From IMG/VR virus record IMGVR_UViG_3300046167_000039, positions 1 through 35,577 of that record: a stretch of 35,577 nucleotides of DNA. One strand, 5' to 3'. Made by a program: the position numbers and the translations under genes. The notes under the pieces were generated by a model that did not search any database, had not been told where the DNA came from, and saw only the letters and a list, made by a program, of their open reading frames with translations. The DNA is from a virus. Shown one piece after another: positions 1-6,431 of the stretch; position 1 is the first letter of the stretch, and each line of letters begins with the position of its first letter.

Positions 1-186
1 TCTGTCCAAAGCATCCGCAATTCCCGTACTTTTCTTTTCTCTATGTCTGTTGAATACATCCCAACCAACGCCCAGACTACGGCAAATGTCCATGATTCCC
101 AGACCTTGAGAGGCCAAATGCTCAACTCTTGCAGCATCTATTACAACTGGCTTTCGCCCTCTTTTCTTTGGTATTTTTGTTTCCAT
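1..186 (-). CDS. terS: Terminase small subunit, N-terminal part (continues at 35577)
   Basis: This is the first 62 codons of a minus-strand gene that starts at ATG 186 and is still open at base 1. The codon phase matches exactly the frame that enters at 35577 and ends at 35305, so the two pieces form one 152-residue protein. The N-terminus is basic (KKRGRK) and is followed by a helix-turn-helix of the type ASQGLGIMDICRSLGV, as expected for the DNA-recognition domain of small terminases. The family binds the pac or cos site and feeds DNA to the large subunit, whose gene lies next in the operon. The gene starts beside the AT-rich divergent region 187-336. The assignment rests on the HTH, the C-terminal half and the position before terL. 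Confidence 0.8.
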   Translation of the reverse strand, partial: METKIPKKRGRKPVVIDAARVEHLASQGLGIMDICRSLGVGWDVFNRHREKKSTGIADALDR

Positions 187-336
187 ATTCCGTTTAATTG
201 TACCTTATAAACTTTTTATTTATCGGATTTATGTATTTAATTGTATATATATTGAGTATAAGTGTTGATATTTATAAATATTACTATATGATTAGTATTG
301 TAAAGCAATAAAGTTTTACATACTTTGGAGAAGTAA
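187..336. promoter_or_regulatory. AT-rich divergent control region with plus-strand promoter
   Basis: This gene-free stretch separates terS (minus) from the small plus-strand genes. A plausible sigma70-type plus promoter is TTGATA at 265-270 and TATGAT at 287-292, with a 16-base spacer. A perfect 14-bp palindrome, ATATTTATAAATAT at 268-281, sits between and over these elements, as an operator would. A GGAG ribosome site at 327-330 serves the first small gene. I could not fix a convincing minus-strand promoter for terS here, although one is expected because this is the head of the late operon. Confidence 0.5.
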
Positions 337-429
337 ATGACAAACTTAATTAACAAACTATTAAACAGAACCACCAAACGTAAAGCGTGGCACGGCTCAT
401 ATCTTATTAACCATTTCTTAAAAAACTAG
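337..429 (+). CDS. Small basic hypothetical protein, 30 aa
   Basis: This 30-residue frame starts at ATG 337, eight bases after a GGAG ribosome site, and stops at TAG 427-429. The product is short and basic, containing NRTTKRKAWHG, with no recognisable domain. It is the first gene after the candidate promoter at 265-292. The next gene's ribosome site overlaps its stop codon, which is the usual spacing for compact phage early genes. It has no known function; early phage peptides of this size often modify host proteins, but nothing here shows that. Confidence 0.5.
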   Translation: MTNLINKLLNRTTKRKAWHGSYLINHFLKN

Positions 430-439
430 GAGCAAACCA

Positions 440-538
440 ATGATTAATTGTTTACAAGTTTTACTGGTGCTTTCATTTATGGCTTTTTGCATACATGGAG
501 CATATTTAATAATCACCAAAGAGGATCAAGAGAAATGA
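440..538 (+). CDS. Small single-pass membrane protein, 32 aa
   Basis: The frame begins at ATG 440 after AGGAG (428-432) and stops at TGA 536-538. Nearly the whole product is one hydrophobic segment (LQVLLVLSFMAFCIHGAYLII) followed by a short charged tail TKEDQEK, so an inner-membrane micropeptide is likely. Its stop overlaps the next start by four bases (ATGA at 535-538), implying translational coupling. The function is not recognised. Confidence 0.55.
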   Translation: MINCLQVLLVLSFMAFCIHGAYLIITKEDQEK

Positions 539-630
539 AAATAGATAGAAGACGAATACCAAAGCATTTGAGAAATCTAAGAGATGACCAGATACAATTA
601 TTAATTTTACTATTCACGGCGAAACAATGA
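535..630 (+). CDS. Small basic hypothetical protein, 31 aa
   Basis: The start is ATG 535, overlapping the previous stop as ATGA, with GAGGA and AAGAG upstream. A longer in-frame version from a TTG at 448 would read through the membrane peptide gene in another frame and is unlikely. The product has a basic N-terminal half (KIDRRRIPKHLRNLRDDQ) and a hydrophobic tail. It ends in ATGA overlap with the next gene (627-630). The function is unknown. Confidence 0.5.
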   Translation: MKIDRRRIPKHLRNLRDDQIQLLILLFTAKQ

Positions 631-809
631 CATTTGACCAAGCACTAGGAAAGTACACAGCACACATGCGCGATAATGGAGTTACTGGAGAGTTACCATT
701 CGCAACAACTGAACACTCTAAGACTGACGGAGACGGCGCGTGGTTGCTTAAAGACATAGACGGGGACAACATAGCCTTTGTAGACAACCACGGCGTTGAG
801 AGGCTTTAG
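627..809 (+). CDS. Hypothetical early protein, 60 aa
   Basis: The 60-residue frame starts at ATG 627 in a four-base overlap with the previous gene. The product is acidic and soluble, with a GDGAWLLKDIDGDNIAFVDNHG stretch suggesting a small beta-rich fold. I recognise no family. Its place in the run of overlapping small genes on the plus strand supports it being real. Confidence 0.6.
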   Translation: MTFDQALGKYTAHMRDNGVTGELPFATTEHSKTDGDGAWLLKDIDGDNIAFVDNHGVERL

Positions 810-811
810 AA

Positions 812-991
812 ATGACCACAGAGGAAATAATGAAACTAATGCGCGATAAATACGGCTTAAGTCAAAGCGGTGGATGGAAAAACGGCCTAACACCAGAGAA
901 ACTATTAAGAATCGTATCTAAAGATGACCGCGCGAAACTAACAGAAGCGTTTGCAAAAGATAAACGCTATAAACATATTAACCAGGAATAA
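812..991 (+). CDS. Hypothetical early protein, 59 aa
   Basis: The frame starts at ATG 812, two bases after the preceding stop, and ends at TAA 989-991. It encodes a charged, mostly helical protein (TTEEIMKLMRDKYG ... DDRAKLTEAFAKDKRYK). No family is recognised. The next gene begins three bases downstream, preceded by an AGGA in the last codons of this one, so the two are probably translated from one message. Confidence 0.55.
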   Translation: MTTEEIMKLMRDKYGLSQSGGWKNGLTPEKLLRIVSKDDRAKLTEAFAKDKRYKHINQE

Positions 992-994
992 ACC

Positions 995-1180
995 ATGAGC
1001 GTAATATACAACGAGCAACAACTAGAAAATATATATGATGAGGTTGTTGAAATGGATAACAAAGGATTATTAGAAATAGAAATAACAGACATGGTTATCA
1101 ACTACGGCTTACACCCAGATGACGACCGAGACGAAATATTACAGTTAATAGCTGAATCAATTTTAAACAACCAGGAATAA
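995..1180 (+). CDS. Small acidic hypothetical protein, 61 aa
   Basis: The start is ATG 995, with CCAGGAATAAACC just upstream acting as ribosome site. The protein is strongly acidic and helical (NIYDEVVEMDN, DDDRDEILQLIAESIL). Small acidic phage early proteins are sometimes DNA mimics or anti-host factors, but nothing in this sequence decides that. It is followed closely by the last gene of the plus-strand cluster. Confidence 0.6.
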   Translation: MSVIYNEQQLENIYDEVVEMDNKGLLEIEITDMVINYGLHPDDDRDEILQLIAESILNNQE

Positions 1181-1183
1181 CCA

Positions 1184-1309
1184 ATGACAGGCAAAGGCAG
1201 CACACCAAGACCAATTCCAGATCGTAAAAAATACGAGTCTGAGTTTGATCGCATCTTCGGCAAGCGCGAAAAGAAAAAACCAACCAAAGAGAAAAAAGAC
1301 AAGAAATGA
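1184..1309 (+). CDS. Small lysine-rich phage protein, 41 aa
   Basis: The frame runs from ATG 1184, after CAGGAA, to TGA 1307-1309. The sequence GKGSTPRPIPDRKKYESEFD followed by RIFGKREKKK resembles a short conserved phage protein with the pattern P-x-Y-x(2)-x-F-D-x-I-F; this is from memory. The C-terminus is a lysine-rich tail. It is the last plus-strand gene before the terminator at 1322-1391. Function unknown. Confidence 0.6.
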   Translation: MTGKGSTPRPIPDRKKYESEFDRIFGKREKKKPTKEKKDKK

Positions 1310-1321
1310 TATAATAAGTTT

Positions 1322-1391
1322 GAACTAGCGGAGGCCAATTATCTTCTCCAAAGATAAACTCCCCCTAAAAGCGCTTTCGCTAGTTCTTTTT
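1322..1391 (+). terminator. Branched stem terminator between convergent operons
   Basis: GAACTAGCG at 1322-1330 pairs perfectly with CGCTAGTTC at 1378-1386 and is followed by TTTTT at 1387-1391, giving a rho-independent terminator for the plus-strand cluster. Inside the long loop there is a second perfect 7-bp stem, TTATCTT 1339-1345 with AAGATAA 1351-1357, plus a shorter GAG/CTC pairing, so the RNA would be branched. The same stem could act weakly on the convergent gene ending at 1390. Confidence 0.65.
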
Positions 1392-2229
1392 AATCGTGAC
1401 AAAAGCAAGTCATTTGATCATCATCATTAAATAAGCTTTGTTGTGATTTGCTGATATCAACCAGTTTTATATATTCTGGTCTGTCTTTTCTAAATTTTGC
1501 ACCAGCATGGCTACCAAATTTTTGTTCTTGCTTGATCCACCAATCTGCCATTTCAGGCCTTTCTTTTAATATAGATATAGTAGTGTCCATGCCTTTTAAA
1601 AAACAAAGATCACAATTACCCGCTGGAGTCTTGCCATTAGCATTAGTTAAATTAAGATCAAAGTTTTGTTTATTCCAGAACTCAGTAACATCTTTAACTG
1701 TATGCTTTGCATCATACATTGGCGTTATGTTTGTCCATGATTCGTAATCATTTGCTTTTTTTGAACTAGCAACCCTCCTAGGCTCATCATATCTAAGGCC
1801 GATAACACTATTCCATGTTTTGTAATTTTTAATTTTTCTCATAAATCTTTGCATTACCTTTATCTTTAACTCGCTAGTACAAAACCTAGATGTTGGATTA
1901 GGCAAGTAACCCCTTTGATTTAAAAGTCTTTCAAATGGCTCTCCATTTCTTGCGGCAGTTTCATAAGTCACTTCTTTTGTTCTATGTATTGGTCTTTCTT
2001 CTCCAAAATAATGTTCTAGCCAATGAATGTGTATATCCCATTTTTCTGATATCTCATTAACAAAGTTTAAAGTTTCAGGTGCTTCTTTTCCTGTATTAGC
2101 AAACACAACATATATATCATCTGGTAACTTGCCACCATATGCTTGTATTATGTTATGCAACATAAACCCCGAAGTTCTACCACCGCTAAAACTAATTAAC
2201 GCTGGGCCATCTATTTTATATGGATTCAT
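1390..2229 (-). CDS. PAPS reductase / DndC-like PP-loop enzyme
   Basis: This 279-residue protein has an N-terminal PP-loop SFSGGRTSG (residues 13-21), the ATP-pyrophosphatase signature of the PAPS-reductase and DndC superfamily, then NTGKE (45-49) and RFCTSELKIK (115-124), close to the RxCTxxLK element of that family. Further cysteines, C206 and C209 (CDLC) and C275 and C277 (CFC), could hold an iron-sulfur or zinc site. Family members adenylate substrates or move sulfur, in sulfate assimilation, tRNA thiolation or DNA phosphorothioation. The phage substrate cannot be told from sequence. It ends the replication operon and has its own promoter-like region at 2230-2292. No other dnd gene is visible, so a complete phosphorothioation pathway is not supported. 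Confidence 0.8.
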   Translation of the reverse strand: MNPYKIDGPALISFSGGRTSGFMLHNIIQAYGGKLPDDIYVVFANTGKEAPETLNFVNEISEKWDIHIHWLEHYFGEERPIHRTKEVTYETAARNGEPFERLLNQRGYLPNPTSRFCTSELKIKVMQRFMRKIKNYKTWNSVIGLRYDEPRRVASSKKANDYESWTNITPMYDAKHTVKDVTEFWNKQNFDLNLTNANGKTPAGNCDLCFLKGMDTTISILKERPEMADWWIKQEQKFGSHAGAKFRKDRPEYIKLVDISKSQQSLFNDDDQMTCFCHD

Positions 2230-2292
2230 AAATATCTCCTTTTTAAATTATTATATACCCTCACCCCCACGCCTCCCCACGCGCCTAACCAA
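2230..2292 (-). promoter_or_regulatory. Promoter-like G-rich leader of the PP-loop gene
   Basis: Read on the minus strand, this gap holds a G-rich run (2261-2280 region) with G4, G2, G5 and G3 tracts, directly followed by TATAAT (2250-2255) and then AAGGAG before ATG 2229. The TATAAT is a good -10 box. No clear -35 is seen, and the G tracts could form a quadruplex on the non-template strand. Confidence 0.4.
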
Positions 2293-2724
2293 TCACAGAA
2301 GATCAACCAAACCAACCAACAAAAAATGCTTCTTACCACCAGGTTGAGACTTCCGCAAGCGCTTCTGCTCACCCTCTAGCACACACCAAATAATTTCTTT
2401 CTCAATTAACTCAGTCATAGCACGCCCAGATGTCTTTCTATTCAAACCAGTCATCTTTGCATAATAACTAATCGCATCATGCGAGGACCAAGTTTCATAC
2501 CTCCACCGCTCGCACACCGCCCACATGGTAAGTTTCGCGCTAGGCGATAAATCAGTGCTTCCACACTCGCGCCTAAACCATGCCCACACTATCCCGCGCA
2601 CTCGCCCAAAGTCTGATTCCTTCCGCGCAAGCGCTAAAGGTATAAACACTCCTGCTTTGTCGCTTGGGTTCTCATGGGTTGTAATCCACCAATGATTCTT
2701 GTCTATCGTTTTAAATCTTTTCAT
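2293..2724 (-). CDS. Winged-helix replication initiator-like protein
   Basis: I chose ATG 2724 (143 residues); an upstream TTG at 2766 would translate through the strong hairpin at 2748-2779. The segment DAISYYAKMTGLNRKTSGRAMTELIEKEII is a winged helix-turn-helix like the DNA-binding part of phage O or plasmid Rep type initiators. The N-terminus contains WFRRECGSTDLSPSAKLTMWAV, a typical lead-in to that fold. The gene lies directly downstream of the iterons at 2816-2879 and next to the primase-helicase, so a role in origin recognition is inferred. A transcriptional regulator is the alternative. It is rich in CGC/GCG codons compared with the structural genes. Confidence 0.6.
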   Translation of the reverse strand: MKRFKTIDKNHWWITTHENPSDKAGVFIPLALARKESDFGRVRGIVWAWFRRECGSTDLSPSAKLTMWAVCERWRYETWSSHDAISYYAKMTGLNRKTSGRAMTELIEKEIIWCVLEGEQKRLRKSQPGGKKHFLLVGLVDLL

Positions 2725-2747
2725 TTCTTTGCTTCTCTCTTTTCTCT

Positions 2748-2779
2748 GGAAGCTGAACCCCCTCAAGGGGTTCGCTTCC
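2748..2779. repeat. 13-bp hairpin in the origin region
   Basis: GGAAGC (2748-2753) pairs with GCTTCC (2774-2779), and GAACCCC (2755-2761) pairs with GGGGTTC (2767-2773), leaving one bulged T and a five-base loop. It stands in the leader of the initiator-like gene, about 25 bases before ATG 2724. It could be a transcript-level control element or part of the origin. Confidence 0.7.
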
Positions 2780-2780
2780 T

Positions 2781-2798
2781 ATACCATGTTAATGGTAT
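2781..2798. repeat. 7-bp inverted repeat in the origin region
   Basis: ATACCAT (2781-2787) and ATGGTAT (2792-2798) form a perfect inverted repeat around a four-base spacer GTTA. It lies between the large hairpin and the iterons. As DNA it would suit a dimeric protein site; as RNA it is a short hairpin. Confidence 0.6.
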
Positions 2799-2815
2799 GG
2801 ATATATGGGAGTGTT

Positions 2816-2887
2816 TTACTAGAGTTATGTCCCTATCTTACTAGAGTTATGTCCCTAACACTCCCATAGTATGTCCCTAACACTCCC
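2816..2887 (+). repeat. Three 22-bp iterons
   Basis: Tandem repeats with a 22-bp period. Copies 1 and 2 share the 20-mer starting TTACTAGAG; copies 2 and 3 share TATGTCCCTAACACTCCC. A period of two helical turns places each copy on the same face of DNA, as expected for cooperative initiator binding. Confidence 0.8.
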
Positions 2888-2896
2888 TATGGTTAT

Positions 2897-4744
2897 TTAA
2901 AAATTATCATATAAATTGATTGGATTTTGCACTTCCTCTAACAATTCAAGCACTCCATCCTTTCTAAATAATGTTTTGGTATCGTAGTCAACATTACCAG
3001 AATTAGATTTTACTAATGCTGCTTTTACTACGGCCATGCGGTCATACTTCACGCGCATTTCCTCACAGATTCTTTCGCAATCCTCCGCACTCGCCAACCA
3101 TAAACTCAATGCAAATCTTACTGAGTCTGTAATTGAACTCGCACCTCTGATCTCAGCTCTATGGCTCATGGCATCATCTGAATCATTGGTTAATGCACCT
3201 TTGTTTAAATGATGAATCGTAAGCGTTGTACAACCTAACCGCGCTGATATGTTCGCGCAATAAGATCCCCACAATTGGCCTGCCTCATTACTGCTTGATA
3301 CATTACCAGTTGTAAATGCTTGTAACGGGTCAAAGCAAACCAACTTTAAATTTGGTATGGCTTGCAACTCTTCCACCAGCTCTTGCGCGATAGGTGTAAC
3401 CCCTTCTTCTCGCATCAAGATCATGGGTTCTTTTTGCTCTGGGACTGGAAACACATAAACGTCAAACGAGGAGTTAAAACGTCTGCCTTTGGGGTCAAGC
3501 AGATCTAAACGCCTATGTATTTCCATTAAATCATCTTCAGCACAAAAAATTACAGCATTACCATGTTCTTTAACATCCTTCCCCCACCACCGCGCGCCTG
3601 GACAAGATATTGCCAACGCTAGCTGAATAATACTAAGTGACTTACCCACACCACCAACGGCTGCTAAAATGCCTGGCTTGGCTATGGGTATTAATCCATC
3701 TACTAAAAATTTTTGTGGCTCTGGCTTACCGACTAGGTTTCTGATCGCGTACTTTTGTATGCCTAACTTATGCTCCATGAGTTCAGCTTTCACTTTATCT
3801 AAACCATGCTTTAAATATAAGTCGTTGTAGTCTCCGCGCTCGCTCGGTAAGCGCACTGCGCAATTAAGCACGGCACTTGCACACTCTTGCGCTTTCTTCT
3901 CACCCACGCCGTTCTCATCATTATCTAGGGCTAAAATAAATCTAGCACCCGTTAGCTTACGCAATTTAGAGACTGCATCCAACGTAAAGTTGGCACTAAA
4001 TACGCAAGCCACGGGAATCTGGGTAGCTTCATAAACTGAAGCAGCAGTTGAGTAGCCTTCAACTATAATTAATTTTTCTATATCTTTTAGATCTAAAAAG
4101 GTAGTACCAATTAAAAATACATTACCTTTGATTTCTGATGCAGATTTGAATCTTTTGTTGCCTTTTTTATCTATAGACTGTAGAGAACGAATCTCGCCTG
4201 TAGTAGAATAGACAGGAACAATTAAGTTACCATTTAATTGCTTCAACCCATAACTTTTAACTTTTTTATTCGTGAGATATTCATGTTCAGTAGCCTCGTG
4301 GCATATATTCATTCTTTCTTGTGCCTCTACAGCAACCTCATCTTGTCTCAGTTTCCTCTGCTCTTTCGCTTGAGCAGATGCCTGTTCCATTTGTTTATGT
4401 AGTGCTTGCTTGTCAACCACACTTAGGCTGTTGGTATCTATAGAAGACCATTTGCCTTCAAATCCAGTCTTCCAATTACCATAAGTGCAGAACATGTGTT
4501 CACCCACCTGGTTTACCACATAGTATCCACTACGCTGGCCACCTGTATCTGGTTTACTGTTAATTGCTTGAACTGGCACTCTGATTATCTCGCCAGTAAT
4601 TTCTAAGAAGTCTACAAGCAATCCTTGTGCTTGCATCTCGTTTATTAAATCGTGTGTACTCTTTCCTGTACTAAATCCTAAATCGTTATAGAGTACGTCC
4701 CTCTTTAGGTACTTTGTTAAATCCATTTGCAGCTCTCTGGTCAT
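2897..4744 (-). CDS. TOPRIM primase / RecA-fold helicase
   Basis: This 615-residue bifunctional replication protein has an N-terminal helical and beta region, then a TOPRIM domain with LIIVEGYS (VEG about 228-230) and LALDNDENG (DND about 274-276). It then has a RecA-like ATPase with Walker A GGVGKS (364-369), Walker B LVCFDPL (468-474) and TTLTIHHLNKG, like the RepA or KaiC-type replicative helicases. It should prime and unwind DNA at the fork. No CHC2 zinc finger is present, although the neighbouring gene encodes a small Cys-rich protein. ATG 4744 gives a 59-base overlap with that gene; ATG 4726 (MDLTKYL), with GAGAG upstream, is an equally good start. Confidence 0.85.
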   Translation of the reverse strand: MTRELQMDLTKYLKRDVLYNDLGFSTGKSTHDLINEMQAQGLLVDFLEITGEIIRVPVQAINSKPDTGGQRSGYYVVNQVGEHMFCTYGNWKTGFEGKWSSIDTNSLSVVDKQALHKQMEQASAQAKEQRKLRQDEVAVEAQERMNICHEATEHEYLTNKKVKSYGLKQLNGNLIVPVYSTTGEIRSLQSIDKKGNKRFKSASEIKGNVFLIGTTFLDLKDIEKLIIVEGYSTAASVYEATQIPVACVFSANFTLDAVSKLRKLTGARFILALDNDENGVGEKKAQECASAVLNCAVRLPSERGDYNDLYLKHGLDKVKAELMEHKLGIQKYAIRNLVGKPEPQKFLVDGLIPIAKPGILAAVGGVGKSLSIIQLALAISCPGARWWGKDVKEHGNAVIFCAEDDLMEIHRRLDLLDPKGRRFNSSFDVYVFPVPEQKEPMILMREEGVTPIAQELVEELQAIPNLKLVCFDPLQAFTTGNVSSSNEAGQLWGSYCANISARLGCTTLTIHHLNKGALTNDSDDAMSHRAEIRGASSITDSVRFALSLWLASAEDCERICEEMRVKYDRMAVVKAALVKSNSGNVDYDTKTLFRKDGVLELLEEVQNPINLYDNF

Positions 4745-5093
4745 CTAACTCGGCTTGCACGTTCGCCCAGTTTAGATATTCTCTAACAATAGAAGTAAAT
4801 ACTTTTTTACGATTCTCCCTATCCCATTTATGCAATGGTTTGTCTTCTTCTTCTAATGTTAAATCTAAATATAAATTCTTGGTTTGCGCTATTGAGTATT
4901 CAACTCCATCATCATTTAATTGTGCTTTGTTTGGCAGTCTCAAACCTTCACCAATCTTTTTTAAATGATCCATACAGCACGCTCCAAGCCAATGTTCTCC
5001 GTCTTGTTTTAAAAACGGGCCTGCTGGACGCTTACAATAAGCGCATAAAGCAGGCCTTCTATTACCATCAAAATTAAAATGGTGCTTCATCAT
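4686..5093 (-). CDS. Cys-rich zinc-finger-like protein
   Basis: The 135-residue protein has CAYC at residues 17-20 and a later CCxxH (GACCMDHLKK), a likely zinc site, followed by a charged helical C-terminus. It sits between the SSB-like gene and the primase-helicase and overlaps both, so its product probably acts in replication. It could supply in trans the zinc-finger function missing from the adjacent primase, but this is inference. Start ATG 5093 or the next codon, ATG 5090, are equivalent. Confidence 0.65.
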   Translation of the reverse strand: MMKHHFNFDGNRRPALCAYCKRPAGPFLKQDGEHWLGACCMDHLKKIGEGLRLPNKAQLNDDGVEYSIAQTKNLYLDLTLEEEDKPLHKWDRENRKKVFTSIVREYLNWANVQAELDDQRAANGFNKVPKEGRTL

Positions 5094-5562
5094 CAGCTGT
5101 AGATCCTACTGCTGCTAAGTCTGCCTCTGATGGGCCAGCTTGTATTGGCTTTTCACTAACAACCTTTGGCTTTGCATCAGTTGACTGCCAAGTCTTACCC
5201 CAATCCTCATTAATTTTTAGATATCCGTTCTCATCTTTTACAAGTTCAGCAGATACACTTTTACCCATAAATGCAGTAGATGTATCTTTTGGTGGCTCTT
5301 TAACACCCATAGCTTGCGCCATAAGTAAAATAGATTTAACACCACTATCCACATACTTAGGATTGTCATGTCCAACTGTAAAGGTATGGTTGATTCTTAT
5401 ACCAGAATCACCTACCTCAAAATACATCTTGCACCCGCGCCATCCGTTTCTACCTTCCACTAACGCTTCTTCTTCGCCTTGCCAATGCAGAACATGTCTA
5501 CCTGGCTCTATTTGTCCTCTGCCTTCACCGACAGAATCAACATTAAAATTACTTAGATCCAT
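5074..5562 (-). CDS. DUF669-like ssDNA-binding protein with SSB-type tip
   Basis: The 162-residue product resembles the DUF669 phage family (EPGRHVLHW, GRNGWRGCKMYFEV, YVDSGVKSILLMAQAMGV), which is usually encoded beside Sak4-type ATPases. It ends in an acidic tail, ADDEAPF. This is very like the DDxxPF tip with which bacterial SSB recruits partner proteins. A role as the phage single-strand DNA-binding protein is therefore likely. It starts at ATG 5562 after AAGGAGTAAATA, a strong ribosome site, and overlaps the next gene by 20 bases. Confidence 0.75.
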   Translation of the reverse strand: MDLSNFNVDSVGEGRGQIEPGRHVLHWQGEEEALVEGRNGWRGCKMYFEVGDSGIRINHTFTVGHDNPKYVDSGVKSILLMAQAMGVKEPPKDTSTAFMGKSVSAELVKDENGYLKINEDWGKTWQSTDAKPKVVSEKPIQAGPSEADLAAVGSTADDEAPF

Positions 5563-5577
5563 TATTTACTCCTTTTT

Positions 5578-5706
5578 TTAAATCCAACATTTATATTCAA
5601 CGCAATCATCCTCTTCAGACCCACAGTAGTTACAATAACCATCTGTAAACTGTGGATCTTCACCAGGATCATACTCGTTGTACTCTAATAGCAATATCTC
5701 ATTCAT
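5578..5706 (-). CDS. Small Cys-rich acidic protein, 42 aa
   Basis: This 42-residue frame starts at ATG 5706, overlapping the Sak4 stop as ATGA (5706-5703), and ends at TAA 5580-5578. It contains CNYCGS followed by two more cysteines (DDCVEYKC), a four-Cys pattern suitable for one zinc ion, in an otherwise acidic chain. Its position in the replication operon and the coupled start support it as a real gene. Function unknown. Confidence 0.65.
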   Translation of the reverse strand: MNEILLLEYNEYDPGEDPQFTDGYCNYCGSEEDDCVEYKCWI

Positions 5707-6431
5707 CTCAACATCTGCTCTCTGATTTCTTTCCAATCAAAAGGCATCTCGTTATCCAGACCAAACCTGTTCTTAGCTTGGAAGCCTGGTGTTTCTTGAG
5801 TGAAGATAGTTCTATCACCTTGTTTAAGTTTGGTAGTCATACCACCGCCTTTGCCTTTTACTTGGATAGTACCTATCTTGTAATTAGCAAATAAAACAGC
5901 GTCACTATGCTCTATAATTAGATCAGCTGCTTTTCTATGCAACTTAATCTGATGTCTGTCATGTGGCTCGCTTGATGGGTCTTCATACCTTTTAACTTCA
6001 TTGTGTGCAATTTGTAGAATAGTAAATCCTTTTGCTCGCAACTCGTTTAACAAACTTAGATACTCTTTCCATGTCTCAAGACAAGCCGCATACCCTTTTC
6101 CGTAGGCTGGTGCAGATATATCTGGCCATCCATTTTTCTCACAAACATGTTCGTGCATTAATGTTTCTAACCAGTCAAGACTATCTATAACAACAGTTTT
6201 AAATTCGCTGTCATCATTAATTAGTGCTTTTAAGTTATTTTCAAACTCAGTATATGAATTAGCCACAGGGAAGTGTGGACACTCAATCTTACCGATACCA
6301 TCTTCAGCTTGCACTATAATTGGTTTATTCATAGTTGCGCCAAAAGTAGTTTTACCAATACCACCAGGTCCATAGATAACCATGATTGGTGGTTTTAGTT
6401 TTGCCTTCTGTCTTATATTAGCTAACGACAT
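5703..6431 (-). CDS. Sak4-like single-strand annealing ATPase (AAA_24)
   Basis: The 242-residue protein has Walker A GPGGIGKTTF (21-30) and Walker B TVVIDSLD (79-86), and a compact RecA-like core typical of phage Sak4 (AAA_24) proteins. These work with the phage SSB in homologous recombination and genome repair. The neighbourhood fits: DUF669-like protein downstream and DUF2800-like nuclease upstream are the usual Sak4 partners. The start at 6431 overlaps the preceding stop (TAATG). Confidence 0.85.
   Translation of the reverse strand: MSLANIRQKAKLKPPIMVIYGPGGIGKTTFGATMNKPIIVQAEDGIGKIECPHFPVANSYTEFENNLKALINDDSEFKTVVIDSLDWLETLMHEHVCEKNGWPDISAPAYGKGYAACLETWKEYLSLLNELRAKGFTILQIAHNEVKRYEDPSSEPHDRHQIKLHRKAADLIIEHSDAVLFANYKIGTIQVKGKGGGMTTKLKQGDRTIFTQETPGFQAKNRFGLDNEMPFDWKEIREQMLR

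Larger units (their letters stand above)
2725..2896. other. Probable replication origin with 22-bp iterons
   Basis: This gap between the primase-helicase and the initiator-like gene holds three direct repeats spaced exactly 22 bp: core TATGTCCCTA at 2826-2835, 2848-2857 and 2870-2879. The first two copies extend to 20 identical bases starting at 2816 and 2838. AACACTCCC occurs at 2857-2865 and 2879-2887, and its inverse GGGAGTGTT at 2807-2815. Two hairpins flank the array. Helical-phase iterons beside an initiator gene are the classic layout of a phage or plasmid origin. An operator array for autoregulation is the alternative, and both can coexist. Confidence 0.65.

Noticed and set aside
448-534. 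TTG-initiated extension of the third small plus-strand gene
   Set aside because: It would overlap the membrane micropeptide gene almost fully; ATG 535 with an ATGA overlap is much better.
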